Shown here: positions 50,701-64,000 of the stretch, piece after piece
Numbering within the stretch: the stretch's first letter is position 1
Layout of the letters: every line of letters starts with the position of its first letter
Assembly (NCBI RefSeq): GCF_021130785.1
Contig: NC_060208.1
Location: forward strand, 169,564,501 to 169,628,500
Source: Homalodisca vitripennis
Taxonomy: Eukaryota; Arthropoda; Insecta; Hemiptera; Cicadellidae
Length of the DNA stretch: 64,000 bases
Direction of reading: 5' to 3'
Notes under the pieces: generated by a model
Told to the model about the DNA's origin: nothing
The model's input: only the letters and a program-made list of their open reading frames with translations
Databases searched by the model: none
Program-made: the position numbers and the translations under genes

Positions 50701-53700
50701 GGAGTCTCTGCATGAATTATTCCAATTATCTTTTTAAAAGTTTTGTAAGCCAAATGTATGTATGTATTGTTTGGAAATAAATAAATGAAATTTACAAATT
50801 AGTCGATAAATGTTCGCACTTATAAAAAATTGCGTAATATTTACGGTGATATAAAAATGTGTACACGTTAATCCAACTGGAAATCTGTAGCTTTCCCATT
50901 TCAACAGTTTAAGATTTTATATTATTCTTATACGACGATTAGTTATAAGAGACAAATAACTTATCCTTAACGCAATGGTACGGAACAGATTACGTGCAGA
51001 CGTGTCCTAAAGAATAGAACACGCAACATAAGCTCTTTGTCAAAAACGCGTTTGCAATATTTCAGTTATGAGTTAACCAAGGAAATTTCTGATATTAAAA
51101 GTTATACCAGTTCATTTCATTTCTTCTAATCGGTTCAATATCAAATTACTCGTATCATTTTAATTGCTACTTGATAATGCCGTAACTAAAATTGCTGAAA
51201 TTATTGAGTCATTTGTTGCAATTTAAATTACATCACTACTTTTTTTAAGTAGTTTATTTACTTACTAAATAACTGTTAGTTTCGTCAATTATGTATGCGA
51301 GGCAATGTAGAGTATTCGATTTGAACAAATCATGTTAAAAGGCATGGTAATCTTTATCCCTTTTAAAGCCTGTCCTGCTTCATGACGATAAAGATATCTT
51401 CACATAAAGCTATAAATGATCTTTTCTGTAAAAAGAAATTTTGTAATAAATGTTTAATAATCAGACAGAAGTGTTCAACAAAATATTAATCCCCTACATC
51501 GTATTATAAAATGGAACAAAGTGATACTGAGAATTCTCTAAACAAATCACTAATATGATTAACAGGTTTTGAAGTTGAACGTTTAATGTTTGACATAGCA
51601 GAACTGCACTGCTCTACTTCATCAGCTTAACATTTTTGCTGATAGTTTCTTGAACTTCTCATTGTATTTAAAGGTTTATTTAAAACTTTTATATTATAAA
51701 TAGTTTTGCAGTCTAGTTTAAACATTAAACTTTAGTTTACGGTACTTTAAAAATTAAACTTTTACGTATGTTCGATTACCATCATATAAGTAAGTGATAT
51801 ACTGTCACTCCTAGTCCACTCTATTGAATCACATAGTAAACGTTCCTGCGACCTTTTATGAGCCATAAAATATTAATGAAAAATCTATGTATTTATAATG
51901 TGCACTAAATTAAACATAAAATTAGAAAGTAAAATTTGAGCAATATTCCAAAAAGTATAAACATTATTATGGTATTACCATAATGAAATGTATTAAATTA
52001 AATAGGAACTCCTTGATTAAATTTTATTTTAAATAAAAGAATGAAAATATCACCTTATGTAATCCAATTTTATTAAACTTTAATAAAAGTATAGTTTACA
52101 AAATTCTATGTAAATCTTTTGTATGTAAGTTATGTAAGTCAACAAAAAAGTTTCGAAAAGCATGCGAATTTTTTTATATATTAATAAAAATTTTATTAAA
52201 ACAAATTAATATTAAAGTATATTTTATCAAGGAATCAAATTAGTCCTTTTTAAATAAAATCGTACAAAATGACCTCTAACCTAAAATGTGACTACATGAA
52301 ACTACCAAAACAAGTGAACAGCTGGAATATTCCCATTTTACAGTAAATATAGAAACAGTTTGAATGCAAGATCTAGAATTATATGAATTCTTGATATAGA
52401 ATGAATTATATTTGATGTAGAGGAAAATACAAGAGTTGGTCTAACCATACGTCATTTTGGTATCAAATAATTCTTTATGATTGTATTTCAATCTAAGTAT
52501 AGGCTTGATATATCGAGAGAGAAATTAGCTATCCATTAAAAATTTAGTATGCATTCAGAGAAGCTTACTACAACACACGGTGAAGTTACTTCTATCTTGT
52601 TAAAATATAACTTGTGGATATTTATAAATAATTGTGTATTCATAAATTATAACTAAACTAAAAAGCAACGAGTTATTAAATTAATGTAACTTTCTGTATT
52701 TAGGAACTTCATTCAGAATATACTAGAGTTGTAAAACCATGTGCTTCATAAATATTAAATTATTAGAAATATTCCAAATAAACATCATCATGCGGATCAT
52801 GTGATTATTTATTCCGTTTATCATTCCCTCATTAAAAATATATACTTTGAAGTATTTAACATTATTATTACACAATTAATAATAATGATGGGATTATTGG
52901 TCTATTCGAAATTGGTAAAACTTTAGATAATATTTTAGATAAGATATGTTTTTAATGTATTTTTAATAATTTACATTGTGATTATATAACACACATATGT
53001 TCAACTGACTGACTGAACTCCTGCAGAATGTTCGTGCAAGTAAACACAACGGTAGATTATAAATTATCAGTTCGGTTTGGAATTATTCATTCATAAATCT
53101 TAAATAAAGTATAATATCAAAATTATTATTTCTTTTCATTATTAAAAGCAAGTAATAGAGTAATAAGCTACTTTTTAAAACAATCACTAAAAGGTTTTAA
53201 CACTTTTTACACTTGTATTTAATGAGCTAACATGAAGGTACGATATATTGTTTTGTTTTAATAGATGTACAGTATATTATGCCAGATAAAGTATATGTTT
53301 ATAAGCTCGTAACCTTATGATCTCAAATTATATATCATACACTAGAGAAAAAATTTTTACTTCAATATTGATAAGAATATTGTTTTCCTAATGTAACACT
53401 TTTCCAATGAGCTAATAATTGGGATTTTCGTCTTTTTTATTCTTTGGATATCCTAATATCCCTTGTATTTTCGGTGACAAGTGTTTTTATTTAAGTAGTT
53501 ATTTGTTCTTAATATTAATTTTACCACTTTTGTTTCTGTTATGCGGGCCTGATGAAATTCCTCAGAAATATCTCGTTTATATATCTTTGTACAAAGCAAC
53601 TATGACAAAATATTTCTTTGTATACAATATCGTTTTATTATAGTCCTCACTGCAACGTCCGATAGCTGCTGCAACAAATTTTACTGTAAAAATCACACGT

Positions 53701-54214
53701 GGAATGAATAGGTTTGAAAATAGTTGGAAGTAAAGTTTGAGGATGAAAACTAAGTTCAGAGTTTAAAATGAAGCATGATTCCTTCGTAGTTGGTTCTCAA
53801 GTTGCAATTGGTAGCTAGTGGGATAAAATTCTCCTATTTTTCTGACATTTCTTAAAAATTATTATGTATATTTAAGTTACTACGCTAATAAATACTCAAT
53901 ACTATTATATGAATTTTATATTTTATGTTATTTTTATTTCAGTACGATTTACCAATAGTTTTTATGTGTTTGAGTAACACCAGCCGTATCGGAATGTGTC
54001 ACTCACTCTTAAGGATGGAATCTATTTTCTCATTATGTATATAATTAAGTTTTTGCTATTAAAGTATTAAGAAGATTTCTCTGTCTAAATCAACACGACT
54101 GACAAAGACGTAACACCGAGCCAAATTTTGTCGGCCACTCCCCGCTGTATAGAATATATTTCACATTACTTTTTTATTTATTATATTTTCAAGATGTGCA
54201 GTAACAACGGTAAT
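47796..54214. other. Long AT-rich intergenic stretch
   Basis: More than 6 kb in which I see no supported gene, RNA or transposon. A small (ACAG/AGAC)n tract lies at 48,024-48,048. Open frames at 48,955-49,221 and 53,419-53,643 are hydrophobic and AT-driven with no recognised domain. Confidence 0.55.
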
Positions 54215-56031
54215 CTATTTAAATAATAAACTACGGGCCCAGGTGTAAACGTGTTCTTGTTATACTTCCGAAACAACTGCGTGGCAACATATTTCTGTTT
54301 GTGAATATACAGAGTGGGCCAAGTGTATATAATAAACTACGGGCCCAGGAGTAAACGTGTTCTTGTTATACTTCCGAAACAACTGCGTGGCAACATATTT
54401 CTGTTTGTGAATATACAGAGAGGGCCAAGTGTATATAATAAACTACTGGCCCAGGTGTAAATATTTTCTTGTTATACTTCCGAAACAACTGCGTGGCAAC
54501 ATATTTCTGTTTGTGAATATACAGAGAGGGCCAAGTGTATATAATAAACTACGGGCCCAGGTGTAAACGTGTTCTTGTTATACTTCCGAAACAACTGCGT
54601 GGCAACATATTTCTGTTTGTGAATATACAGAGAGGGCCAAGTGTATATAATAAACTACTGGCCCAGGTGTAAATATTTTCTTGTTATACTTCCGAAACAA
54701 CTGCGTGGCAACATATTTCTGTTTGTGAATATACAGAGTGGGCCAAGTGTATATAATAAACTACGGGCCCAGGTGTAAACGTGTTCTTGTTATACTTCCG
54801 AAACAACTGCGTGGCAAACATATTTCTGTTTGTGAATATACAGAGTGGGCCAAGTGTATATAATAAACTACGGGCCCAGGTGTAAACGTTTTCTTGTTAT
54901 ACTTCCGAAACAACTGCGTGGCAACATATTTCTGTTTGTGAATATACAGAGTGCGCCAAGTGTATGTAATAAACTACGGGCCCAGGTGTAAACGTTTTCT
55001 TGTTATACTTCCGAAACAACTGCGTGGCAACATATTTCTGTTTGTGAATATACAGAGTGTGCCAAGTGTGTATAATAAACTACAGGCCCAGGTGTAAACG
55101 TTTTCTTGTTATACTTCCGAAACAACTGCGTGGCAACATATTTCTGTTTGTGAATATACAGAGTGGGCCAAGTGTATATAATAAACTACGGGCCCAGGTG
55201 TAAACGTTTTCTTGTTATACTTCCGAAACAACTGCGTGGCAACATATTTCTGTTTGTGAATATACAGAGTGGGCCAAGTGTATATAATAAACTACGGGCC
55301 CAGGTGTAAACGTTTTCTTGTTATACTTCCGAAACAACTGCGTGGCAACATATTTCTGTTTGTGAATATACAGAGTGGGCCAAGTGTATATAATAAACTA
55401 CGGGCCCAGGTGTAAACGTGTTCTTGTTATACTTCCGAAACAACTGCGTGGCAAAATATTTCTGTTTGTGAATATACAGAGTGGGCCAAGTGTATATAAT
55501 AAACTACGGGCCCAGGTGTAAACGTTTTCTTGTTATACTTCCGAAACAACTGCGTGGCAACATATTTCTGTTTGTGAATATAGGAGTGGGTCAAGTGTAT
55601 ATAATAAACTACGGGCCGAGGTGTAAACGTGTTCTTGTTATACTTCCGAAACAACTGCGTGGCAACATATTTCTGTTTGTGAATATACAGAGTGCGCCAA
55701 GTGCGCCAAGTGTATGTAATAAACTACGGGCCCAGGTGTAAACGTTTTCTTGTTATACTTCCGAAACAACTGCGTGGCAACATATTTCTGTTTGTGAATA
55801 TACAAAGTGTGCCAAGTGTGTATAATAAACTACGGGCCCAGGTGTAAACGTTTTCTTGTTATACTTTCGAAACAACTGCGTGGGAACATATTTCTGTTTG
55901 TGAATATACAGAGTGTGCCAAGTGTATATAATAAACTACGGGCCCAGGTGTAAACGTGTTCTTGTTATACTTCCGAAACAACTACGTGGCAACATATTTC
56001 TGTTTGTGAATATATCGATTGTGCTAAGTGT
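54215..56031. repeat. 106-bp satellite, about 17 units
   Basis: ACTACGGGCCCAGGTGTAAA-like starts recur every 106 bp from 54,231 to about 55,936 (54,231, 54,337, 54,443, 54,549, 54,655 and so on). Exceptions are a one-base insertion near 54,817 (GGCAAACAT), a one-base loss near 55,582 (ATAGGAGTGG) and a 10-bp local duplication of GTGCGCCAA near 55,692-55,711. Two sequence classes exist: CTACTGGCCC...AATATTTTC (units 3 and 5) and CTACGGGCCC...AACGT(G/T)TTC. Every unit carries TGTATATAATAAAC, TATA-like. Each TGGGCC also faces the next GGGCCCA, giving a possible stem with a 20-nt loop. Open frames of 60-90 codons across it are repeat artefacts. Confidence 0.95.
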
Positions 56032-58283
56032 ATATAATCTTCCAAACAGCCCTTACTTCACTATCGTATTTCATATTGTGACCAAATACAGGCGTGATGT
56101 TTGAAATCAATCACCATTGTAATCTTAGGCAATATAATAGTGACAGAAAGTTTACATGGGGAGCATGTTCTTATTTTTAGAGACTTTAAACCATTTACAT
56201 AAAACTTATAAAAACTACCACCATTTTCTAATATGATATTCTACTTTCTTATGGAGCAAACTGTATATTATGATTGATATTTTAAATAAAAATTTTACTC
56301 TCGGACTCTATCATTGATGAATTTTTACATTTCCTTTAATAAAGAAGATAACATAGCTCAAAGTGTTGGAATTTATTATGGCGTCAAACGATAAGAAAAT
56401 ACCTTTTTATATAGTCGCCCAGTTTAATGTTCTAAACTGGAAATATTCTTAATAATTTACCATTGTTATTTTAATTTCTCCTAATAACCTTTTATTTCAA
56501 TTGAATCACGATCACTTATTAGCTGGAATATCAGGGAAAAATTCATAATTAACTAATGATAATTTTCTTTTTAAGCGTTTGAACGAAAGGATTCGCTAGT
56601 AATACAAATAAGTCTCATTTCCTATTTTAAAATTTTAAAATATATTAACAAGCTAAAACATTACATTTTCAGTAAGGAATATTACAATGGACGAGAATTA
56701 CAAAGCCATTTATCAGTTTTAACCTATATATAAAGAATCATATCACTTTGAACACACAGTTATTCGTATAAGAAATATCAAAGCTTACCAAAATACAGGC
56801 GTCTAAAATTCTAAAAGGAGTTTCTTAAACAAAAGCAGTCGAAGGTCTTAAAACATTGGAAAGTGGTGGCAAGTTTTAAAGTTGGAATTTAAGAATTCAC
56901 ATAAGTATTTTTTTATTAAGTATTAAGTATGACAAGAGTATCAGGTCTTCGGTATTTTGTTCTTGCTTCTTTTAATTCGTATGCTAACAACCCATAACGT
57001 TCAAAAAGAGGCCAACAATAAATTATCAATGGATTTCGCAGGTGAATTATAATATGAATTGTTGTTTATTAAGTGATACAGATAGTAAAATAACATTTGT
57101 CTGACAACTAAGATACACTTAACTAAAGTATGAGTCAAACCACAGTATAACAATCTGCTGATTTCGTCTTTACCGGTTTCTAAGAGACAGATTATTCATA
57201 ATTCAATACACATAATCTGATTTTTATGGATTTTCATAAATTCCAAAGAGTTAAGAAATTAGGAAATTTTAAATTGAATTAAGATAAATAAAGTACAATA
57301 GTACTGTTTACAGAAATTTACTTTACATAAAGCTAAAATAAACGACACTTAGGTTTGTCACTAAAATATTTTTTAAGACCAAAATTCCACTTAAACAGCT
57401 ATAACTTATACACAAAATGTCTAAGATAATAATAAATATGTTAACTTTATAAGCTTTTTTGTATTAAATTTAATGAAGGTACCTACAGTAAGTGAACGCT
57501 AAAAACAATCTTTAAATTAAAAACAAATTTTAACTTCTTCATTTTTTCCTAATAATGGATACTTCGTAATGAACTGTCACAAATAATCATTTATACAAGC
57601 CTTTTAGTATATTACGTTTGCGACTCATCCTCAATAGTATTTCTACGTCATTGTAAAGATATATTTTCTGAAACCACGTGAATGAAACGCTGGAGGGTGT
57701 CCAGCAACTTGATGCTGGGAATAATTCAGCTAAAAGGCTCAATCTCGAGAAAGGTCCCCGAGCCACACAACTTATTGATGAGTTACAAGTCCAATCACTT
57801 TGGCCTCGACGCTCTTATTGAATTACAGAAACTGCTCTGGCAAATATTCCTCCTGGAGATTTTCAGATTCTATAAGTCTTACAGTAATTATTTTGGGATT
57901 TACTGATACTTGTTTGACGTAGTTAGTTTAAAAAAGATTAGATCAACCTATTTTAGAATAAAGTTTAATCAAACTTTAAGTTTACAAGTATATTTTATTT
58001 AAATTATTACGTAACACTTTTTATTTTTTGAGCAAGCCGAAACATTTTTATCAAGTAAAACAGATAAAAGAATTAATGAATAATAACAAAATAGCACACA
58101 TTGTAATTAAGTACAGATGTCCTAGAAAATAATTAAAAAATAAAAAAGTACTGTAACACAAAATCAAAAATAAAATTATAAGTAAATTTAAGGTAACACA
58201 TAGAAATATAGACACGTAGAAATATCTGACTCTATCTCAATCAGTTCGACGACGAAATATGGCATAGAAATTAATTACACACA
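56032..58283. other. AT-rich intergenic DNA with one GC-richer island
   Basis: No gene is recognised overall. At 57,660-57,870 base composition rises and two overlapping plus-strand frames are open: 57,682-57,906 (74 codons), and a second of about 47 codons with polar, exon-like composition (VNETLEGVQQLDAG, RATQLIDELQ) ending near 57,822. No clear splice acceptor precedes them. The island could be a fragment of a gene or a retrocopy. Confidence 0.35.
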
Positions 58284-58526
<243 letters not shown>

Positions 58527-58529
<3 letters not shown>

Positions 58530-61500
58530 CATTGTTATTTGTTTTTTACACTAAAAATGTTTTCATTGAATTAATATCTTAATATAAAATATGGAATATA
58601 GAAGATTATTTTTTTTTACTTTACATTACTTTACAAGGGAACCTCCTTCATTTTTACTCATCTTCCTGTCTAGGAATTACTTTAAAAACCCCATCTTCAG
58701 ATAGAGCCTTTCAAGATCTGTTTATATTAGTTATTAAAGCTTTTTTAATGGTAGGAATAACTTTTCAGGTTTACAAATCACCTATACAGTGTAAGATAAA
58801 TGAAGAGGTAATATTATCACATCAATTGCATTGGTCAGTGCAAAAAAGCTAGGAGTCTGATGTCGAAACAACACAACACGAAAACAACAAAGAACTCATC
58901 ATGTTGCCAGGAGTGTGTTTTAAATATCTTCAGAGCGCACTGGCGAAGTGAGTTGTCAACTATTGGTTATACACCTATCTCAGTACCCTAGTGATGCTGT
59001 TGCGTTTAGGGAATCTTAAGAAGTACTAAGTAGTAATTCCTATATCAAATTAACTCGAAAGGATTTTACAAATTAGACAGTTTAAAATGTGCATTTTTTT
59101 GTATAATTTATACAACTTGAACGTATATTACCTGTTCCACTGTATGGTTGGGTTTAATATTTCTTGCCAAGATTAGTATTGCTTGTCTACCTTTTATATA
59201 AAATATTTTTGAATTTGGTTTGTAATTTGTTATACTAATACGGAGGGAGTTGTGAAAAAAATTATTGTGGTTTGGGGATTCATCACGTTTAGGTCTCCTT
59301 ACTAATGTTGAAGAGACACGGAAACTCGACACCTCTGGTATGAAACTATGCCTCGAAATGAGATTAAGAACATCCAACATTAGCTCACATTCACACACCT
59401 TACAATAAAGTTAACATTGTGAAAACGAAAGAAATAAAATAAATTATTATAAAGTTTGTGAAGTTAAATATTTATGTATGAGATAACAGAATTTGCGCTC
59501 ATTGCACAGCTTTATGAGCTTAACTGGTGAGATGGTAGTTACTGCTGAGCTTGAATGTGCACCTCACTTTCATGTTCCGAGTTTGTTTGCTACATTATAA
59601 AGTTTAATCAGTATTGACCTAGCAATTTTCAATTTACTACAAAGTCAATATTTATTAGGAACTACATTAGAACATTACTTTAGCTCAAAGTTTCACTCCT
59701 TCATAGTTACCCTGTTTTGTTATAACATGTATGTTCTTAAATTCCAATGAAGTTGGTTTGCCTAAAGATCAACGACTTTTGTATAAATTTTAGCCTACTA
59801 GTTTGTTATATCCATATAATATATTACATTTTTTATTGCAAAATATTAATTTTTAACTGGAGTTAAATAAGTATTTATTAACTTCAAACAGTGAAAATAG
59901 AAAATACGTATTGGAGAAGACACAAGACGCACCTAAGTATGCGTAAAATATCAATTATTATTGGGTTAACCTAAAAGTGTATATAGGTATCTAATACCTT
60001 AACTCTAAAAATGTAAAAAAATCATTTTAAACTACTATTGAAGAAAAATGCCTTTTATATTAAAACGTATTTTCCTTATAATTAAATAAGATAATAAAAG
60101 TGATTATTATTGACTAAGAAACATGTTATAATGTGTTCATTTACTGAATATATGACGAATAATAATGTACGACCACAATGGTATGAAAATACGTAGCAGT
60201 AAATAACATAAATCGCTAAATTGCTACAAAAACTGCTAAAAAACTACGTTGACATTTCTTAACTGAAGAACAGCGGTCAATGCACAATTAAAGAGTAAAT
60301 ATCTCTCAAAGGTATACATGCAGCAGAACAATAAAAGGTCACTTTGCCTTGACAAGTAATTGATGTCATATTATATAATCTTTTATCTCTGTAAAACCTA
60401 AAATCATTTAAAATATGTTTTTTTAACCTGTTATGTATCGTTTAAGTATGGTACCGATTACTGGGTAAAGACCTTTCTAAGTAAAAATTTCATTAATTGA
60501 TCTACGTTGGGAAATATGTTTTTTAAATAATTTATTCTACACTTTGTAAAACATTGCGAGTGTAAGGAAAAATGTAATAACTTAAATAAGGTGGGTATTA
60601 TAATAATGGATTTATATTAAAATTAAGGATCGCTCAATAATATAACAAAAAATATAAACATAGTATCTCCACATATTACAAGATACCAGAACACTAAACC
60701 GTGTGTCGTAACTGACTTTGGTGAATTAGCATACACAATGTCAAGTTTATGGCTACTTTCATTTGCGTGATGTCCTGCGGACTGATAGCCAGATAGGCAA
60801 TCAGACAGAAACAAGGTTTTACAACTTTCAGGCAGAGAGACGATCATATATTTTGCTAATTATACGTACAGAAGTGTAAAAACTATTGAATATGTTGTAG
60901 AATTTACATTTTTAAAGTTATGATCTTTTTAGACCAGTAAACCAGTAAGAAATATGGTATATCTATATGGAAATACCTAGCATAAATCTGCGCTAAACAA
61001 TAAAAGTAAGTAAGAGTGGCATTTCTATCTACAGAGCTAGAACATTTTTATATTTATTAAAACCCTAACCACATTTAAAAACTGTACAAGTACCCAGAGA
61101 TTTTGGAGTGTAATCTATTACTCAAGCTTTAACATAAGAATTAAATAATGGAGGATACAAAAATTCCCTGTGCGGCTGTTTTGACGTCAAATGTCCATCA
61201 AAGCGTCTGATTCCGATGAAAAGGCTCTTCAATGTGATGTACAATTAGACGTGCGCTTGTATTGATATTTACCAAGCTGAATTGGAAGGACATTAATAAT
61301 CAGCATATCATATGGAAATACTTAAAATGATACTTTAACATGGCTGTTTATAGTAATTGGTTTTTTTCTATTTTTCCATTATAAGACTTTTAAATATTCC
61401 TATTTAATTTAGCATATAAACTTGTGGAAGAGAACGAGGGAGGCAAAGAGAGAAATGAGAACTCATCCGTCACTTGCACATATGTAAGTTAGCTCATACA

Positions 61501-62995
61501 TAATTTAGCCTAAACTCATTCGACCTTTGACATGGAGATATACTGTACCACTTTACATCCTTTACTGGTATAAAGACCAAACTGAATTTAGATAGGCTCA
61601 CAAAAAATATATTATGTATGGCATACTTGTGCGTTTGATGTAGATCTTTTTACAAAGAAGAATTTTACCACGGTAATAGACTGCTATCGAGAATCCCACA
61701 GTTTCCAATCAACAAAAAATAAATGATAAGTTTTAGACATAGGTACTTAAGTTTCAGTTACACATCCATACTGTTTGGAGTATTTTTAACGGATGTATAA
61801 TTAACCTCCAGGAATAATACTCTAGTATTAGAACGTCGGTCTGCGCCATATAAAACAACGTTTACTACCAACAGTTAATATCATCATCAATTTTAAGCAA
61901 AAATGTGTGTTTAACGTTTCAGGGGAAATATTCTCCATTATAATACCATGTTATATATTCTATATGGGAAACATGAAATATGTAATGTATGTTTCTCTTA
62001 CATCGTACAAAACAGGTGGTATGTGGAGGTAACACGAGAATTCATACAACAATCGCCACTTTGCTGTTCAGCGTTCTCTGGTATGAAGATGTTTTTGTTA
62101 TATGTATATTGAGTATTAATACAAAGAATGTGCGTAATGGTGTTTATAATATATTTATAACACTCACAATTCAAGAATGAGTAACTATTACAGATTTAAT
62201 AATATTACTTCATTATGTGAAACACAGTAGCTTTAGAAATAATTACTAGATTGTGATGGTAGAATATAATTGTTAGCCTAACAGAACATTAATTGAGACA
62301 CTATGGTTTTTAACATCAATCGTATAACCCTGCAAAATCTAGGTCTTATTAGACACCCTTAAAGGGTGTGTAGTGCCATCTTGATTCAACGAAAACTCCA
62401 CATAAAACACCAATTAATTTGGACTTAATCAAATTTATTTTTTCTATCTGTTCATTGAAAGTTTTATTTACAAATTCTGTTCTAATCGTATTAAAAAATT
62501 ATTGAAATAAAAATTAAACTTTTCCAGAAAATGGCACATTCGCTTGCTGTTTGCAAATTTCAAAGAAGTTAAATGAAATCACATTGGAATATGGAATATA
62601 AAAAAGTGGCCTTGCAATGCATTTATATAACTATTATGATTATTACAGGTGTATTTTAATTATGACTAGACATAACATTTTGGGGATGAAAGGAGGGTTC
62701 TGGAAAATCAAAAGACAATTCCAACAATTTAGGTTAATTTTATGTATACTACTAATCAGTTACCTTAACTAGAAAATGAAATGCACTTCAGCTACCTAGC
62801 ATGAACGGCAAATCTAATAGTCTTAGAGTCTTAGGATGACGAATTACCTGTAGTAAGTTATATAATGTTATGATCACTGGATACTTTACTTTGTGAGTTC
62901 CCCAAGAGAGAGAATTGTTTGTGGAGAAAGTGCGTTTTTTTGTTCTCTTAGAACAGGAAGCTTATAAAATTGCACATAGTCTTATGAGGTACTTC
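58527..62995. other. AT-rich intergenic DNA
   Basis: No supported gene. Minus-strand frames at 59,108-59,398 (96 codons) and 60,623-60,847 (74 codons, with a hydrophobic C-terminal segment) have mixed composition but no recognised domain. A palindrome ACACCCTT-A-AAGGGTGT lies at 62,353-62,369. Confidence 0.5.
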
Positions 62996-63290
62996 CGAAG
63001 TGATAGGATATTTTGGATGGGTAAGGTTGAGAGTAGGGGCCGCCTCCTGTCGAGATTCATGAGGAATGTTTTATCTTACTAATCTCATTTCATGCCCCCT
63101 AGGAAGAAGGAGAAGCCAGTTCTGGATCATCCTCTCCAGTCAAAGCAGGCAGGGGTGGCACACCCTTATGTCTAGGCTGGCAAGAACCTTTGACTCTTAG
63201 ATAACAATCCCTACCAAATCCAACAATCATCTTACGCAGTAGGCTAGACCTACCAAATTACCCTTGCGCCCCTAAATCTCGATATTTGCA
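62996..63290. other. GC-richer island, nature unknown
   Basis: About 300 bp rich in G and C (GGGGCCGCCTCCTGTCG near 63,036, CAGGCAGGGGTGGCACACCC near 63,148), ending abruptly in AT-rich DNA. It shows no long open frame and no similarity I can see to the LINE leader at 21.2 kb. Probably a mobile-element fragment. Confidence 0.3.
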
Positions 63291-64000
63291 GTTATGTGAG
63301 TGATATTCCGTTACTAGACATCAATAAGGGCGCCCAAATTTAAATTACATTGATTTTTGCTGTACCCGCTGTGGGTTAAATGGGAAGGTGTAAACTAGCT
63401 AGAAGTGCTACTTGTGCATATATTAAATGTTTAGGGAATATATAAGGTTAAAGGATCACTTATAAAACATTAGCGTTCATAAATATTTTTTTCTGAATAT
63501 ATATTCTTTAATGTCTTACACCTTTCGTCACAGTTAATAAGCAATATTGTTTCTTCTTCAAGATAAGTTCTGTTAAATAAGGGAGATTTGTAAAATACTA
63601 TCAATTCACAAAAAAATAAGTTTTATTTTGTACAATATAATATTTTTAGTACAAAAATGACATTATTTTTATTTTACAAACCACATGAACTAGCTGAGGT
63701 CTTTAGCTCAATAAAACGTCTAAACGAGGCGAGTTGGCGGATTTCCATGTCAAAGTGGAGTTGTGTTTAGAGTAAATAGAGTAAGCTCACATCACGTAGT
63801 AGCAAACAAAAACCCAAGTACCGTTCACTGTCCAAACGTTCCTCGCTTCCTTTGTGGCACTTTGTTAACTCGCACCGTAACCGATTATATGTTTAGTAAA
63901 CAGTGATACATTGTGATTCATTATTGTATTAATTGTTATTAATTAATCCACAATCTTATGCGATTATAGATCTTTGCTCCATTTTCTTTTGAAATCCGAC
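63291..64000. other. AT-rich intergenic DNA to window end
   Basis: No gene is recognised. The stretch 63,720-63,890 is slightly GC-richer. Nothing supports an exon. Confidence 0.5.

Noticed and set aside
54215..56031. CRISPR-like array
   Set aside because: Units are contiguous 106-bp repeats without unique spacers in an insect-type genome; it is a satellite.
59108..59398. 96-codon minus-strand frame
   Set aside because: Mixed composition made me consider the C-terminus of a LINE protein, but I could not match any motif and see no other part of an element nearby.
60623..60847. 74-codon minus-strand frame with a hydrophobic end
   Set aside because: No signal, domain or splice support; likely chance.

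Overview
The window looks like a piece of an arthropod nuclear genome, most likely an insect and possibly a hemipteran. The reasons are its strongly AT-rich intergenic DNA, many long dinucleotide microsatellites, LINE retrotransposons with insect-type domains, and two intronless seven-transmembrane genes that look like insect gustatory receptors. There is no bacterial or viral gene organisation. Nearly all short open frames in the window are chance ORFs in AT-rich DNA. Host protein-coding content is low: only two genes can be supported.

Layout. 1-21,170: AT-rich intergenic DNA. It holds a 610-bp solo LTR with a TTAT target duplication (1,288-1,897), a microsatellite-bearing dispersed repeat with an inverted relative (2,866-3,022 and 11,342-11,508), a long imperfect hairpin (3,020-3,235), a 104-bp minisatellite (about 8,990-9,450) and several GC-richer islands of unknown nature. 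21,170-26,555: an almost full-length LINE with a DUF4780-like ORF1 and an ORF2 carrying an APE endonuclease, reverse transcriptase, RNase H and a degenerate zinc knuckle. It is inactivated by two in-frame stops and two frameshifts. 28,400-34,650 and 40,330-44,130: two direct copies of a duplicated segment, each with one receptor gene on the minus strand (31,118-32,338 and 42,037-43,257). Only the first copy carries a 1.4-kb CR1/Daphne-like LINE fragment. 34,693-34,756: a run of 64 A. 36,459-37,311: nine 94-bp tandem units with a diverged dispersed relative next to them. 45,230-46,260: a GC-richer, pyrimidine-rich island of unknown nature. 47,731-47,795: a tRNA-like fragment. 54,215-56,031: a 17-copy, 106-bp satellite. 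The remainder up to 64,000 is AT-rich intergenic DNA with microsatellites and two small unassigned islands.

How it fits together. The two receptor genes are tandem duplicates that still share flanking DNA on both sides, including a conserved block about 80 bp upstream of the start codon. Both encode exactly 406 residues, keep a highly conserved loop between TM4 and TM5, and end at the same stop, shortly after the place where the usual receptor C-terminal motif would begin. The rest of the window records mobile-element activity and tandem-array growth. All similarity statements come from reading the sequence by eye; no alignment or database search was run.
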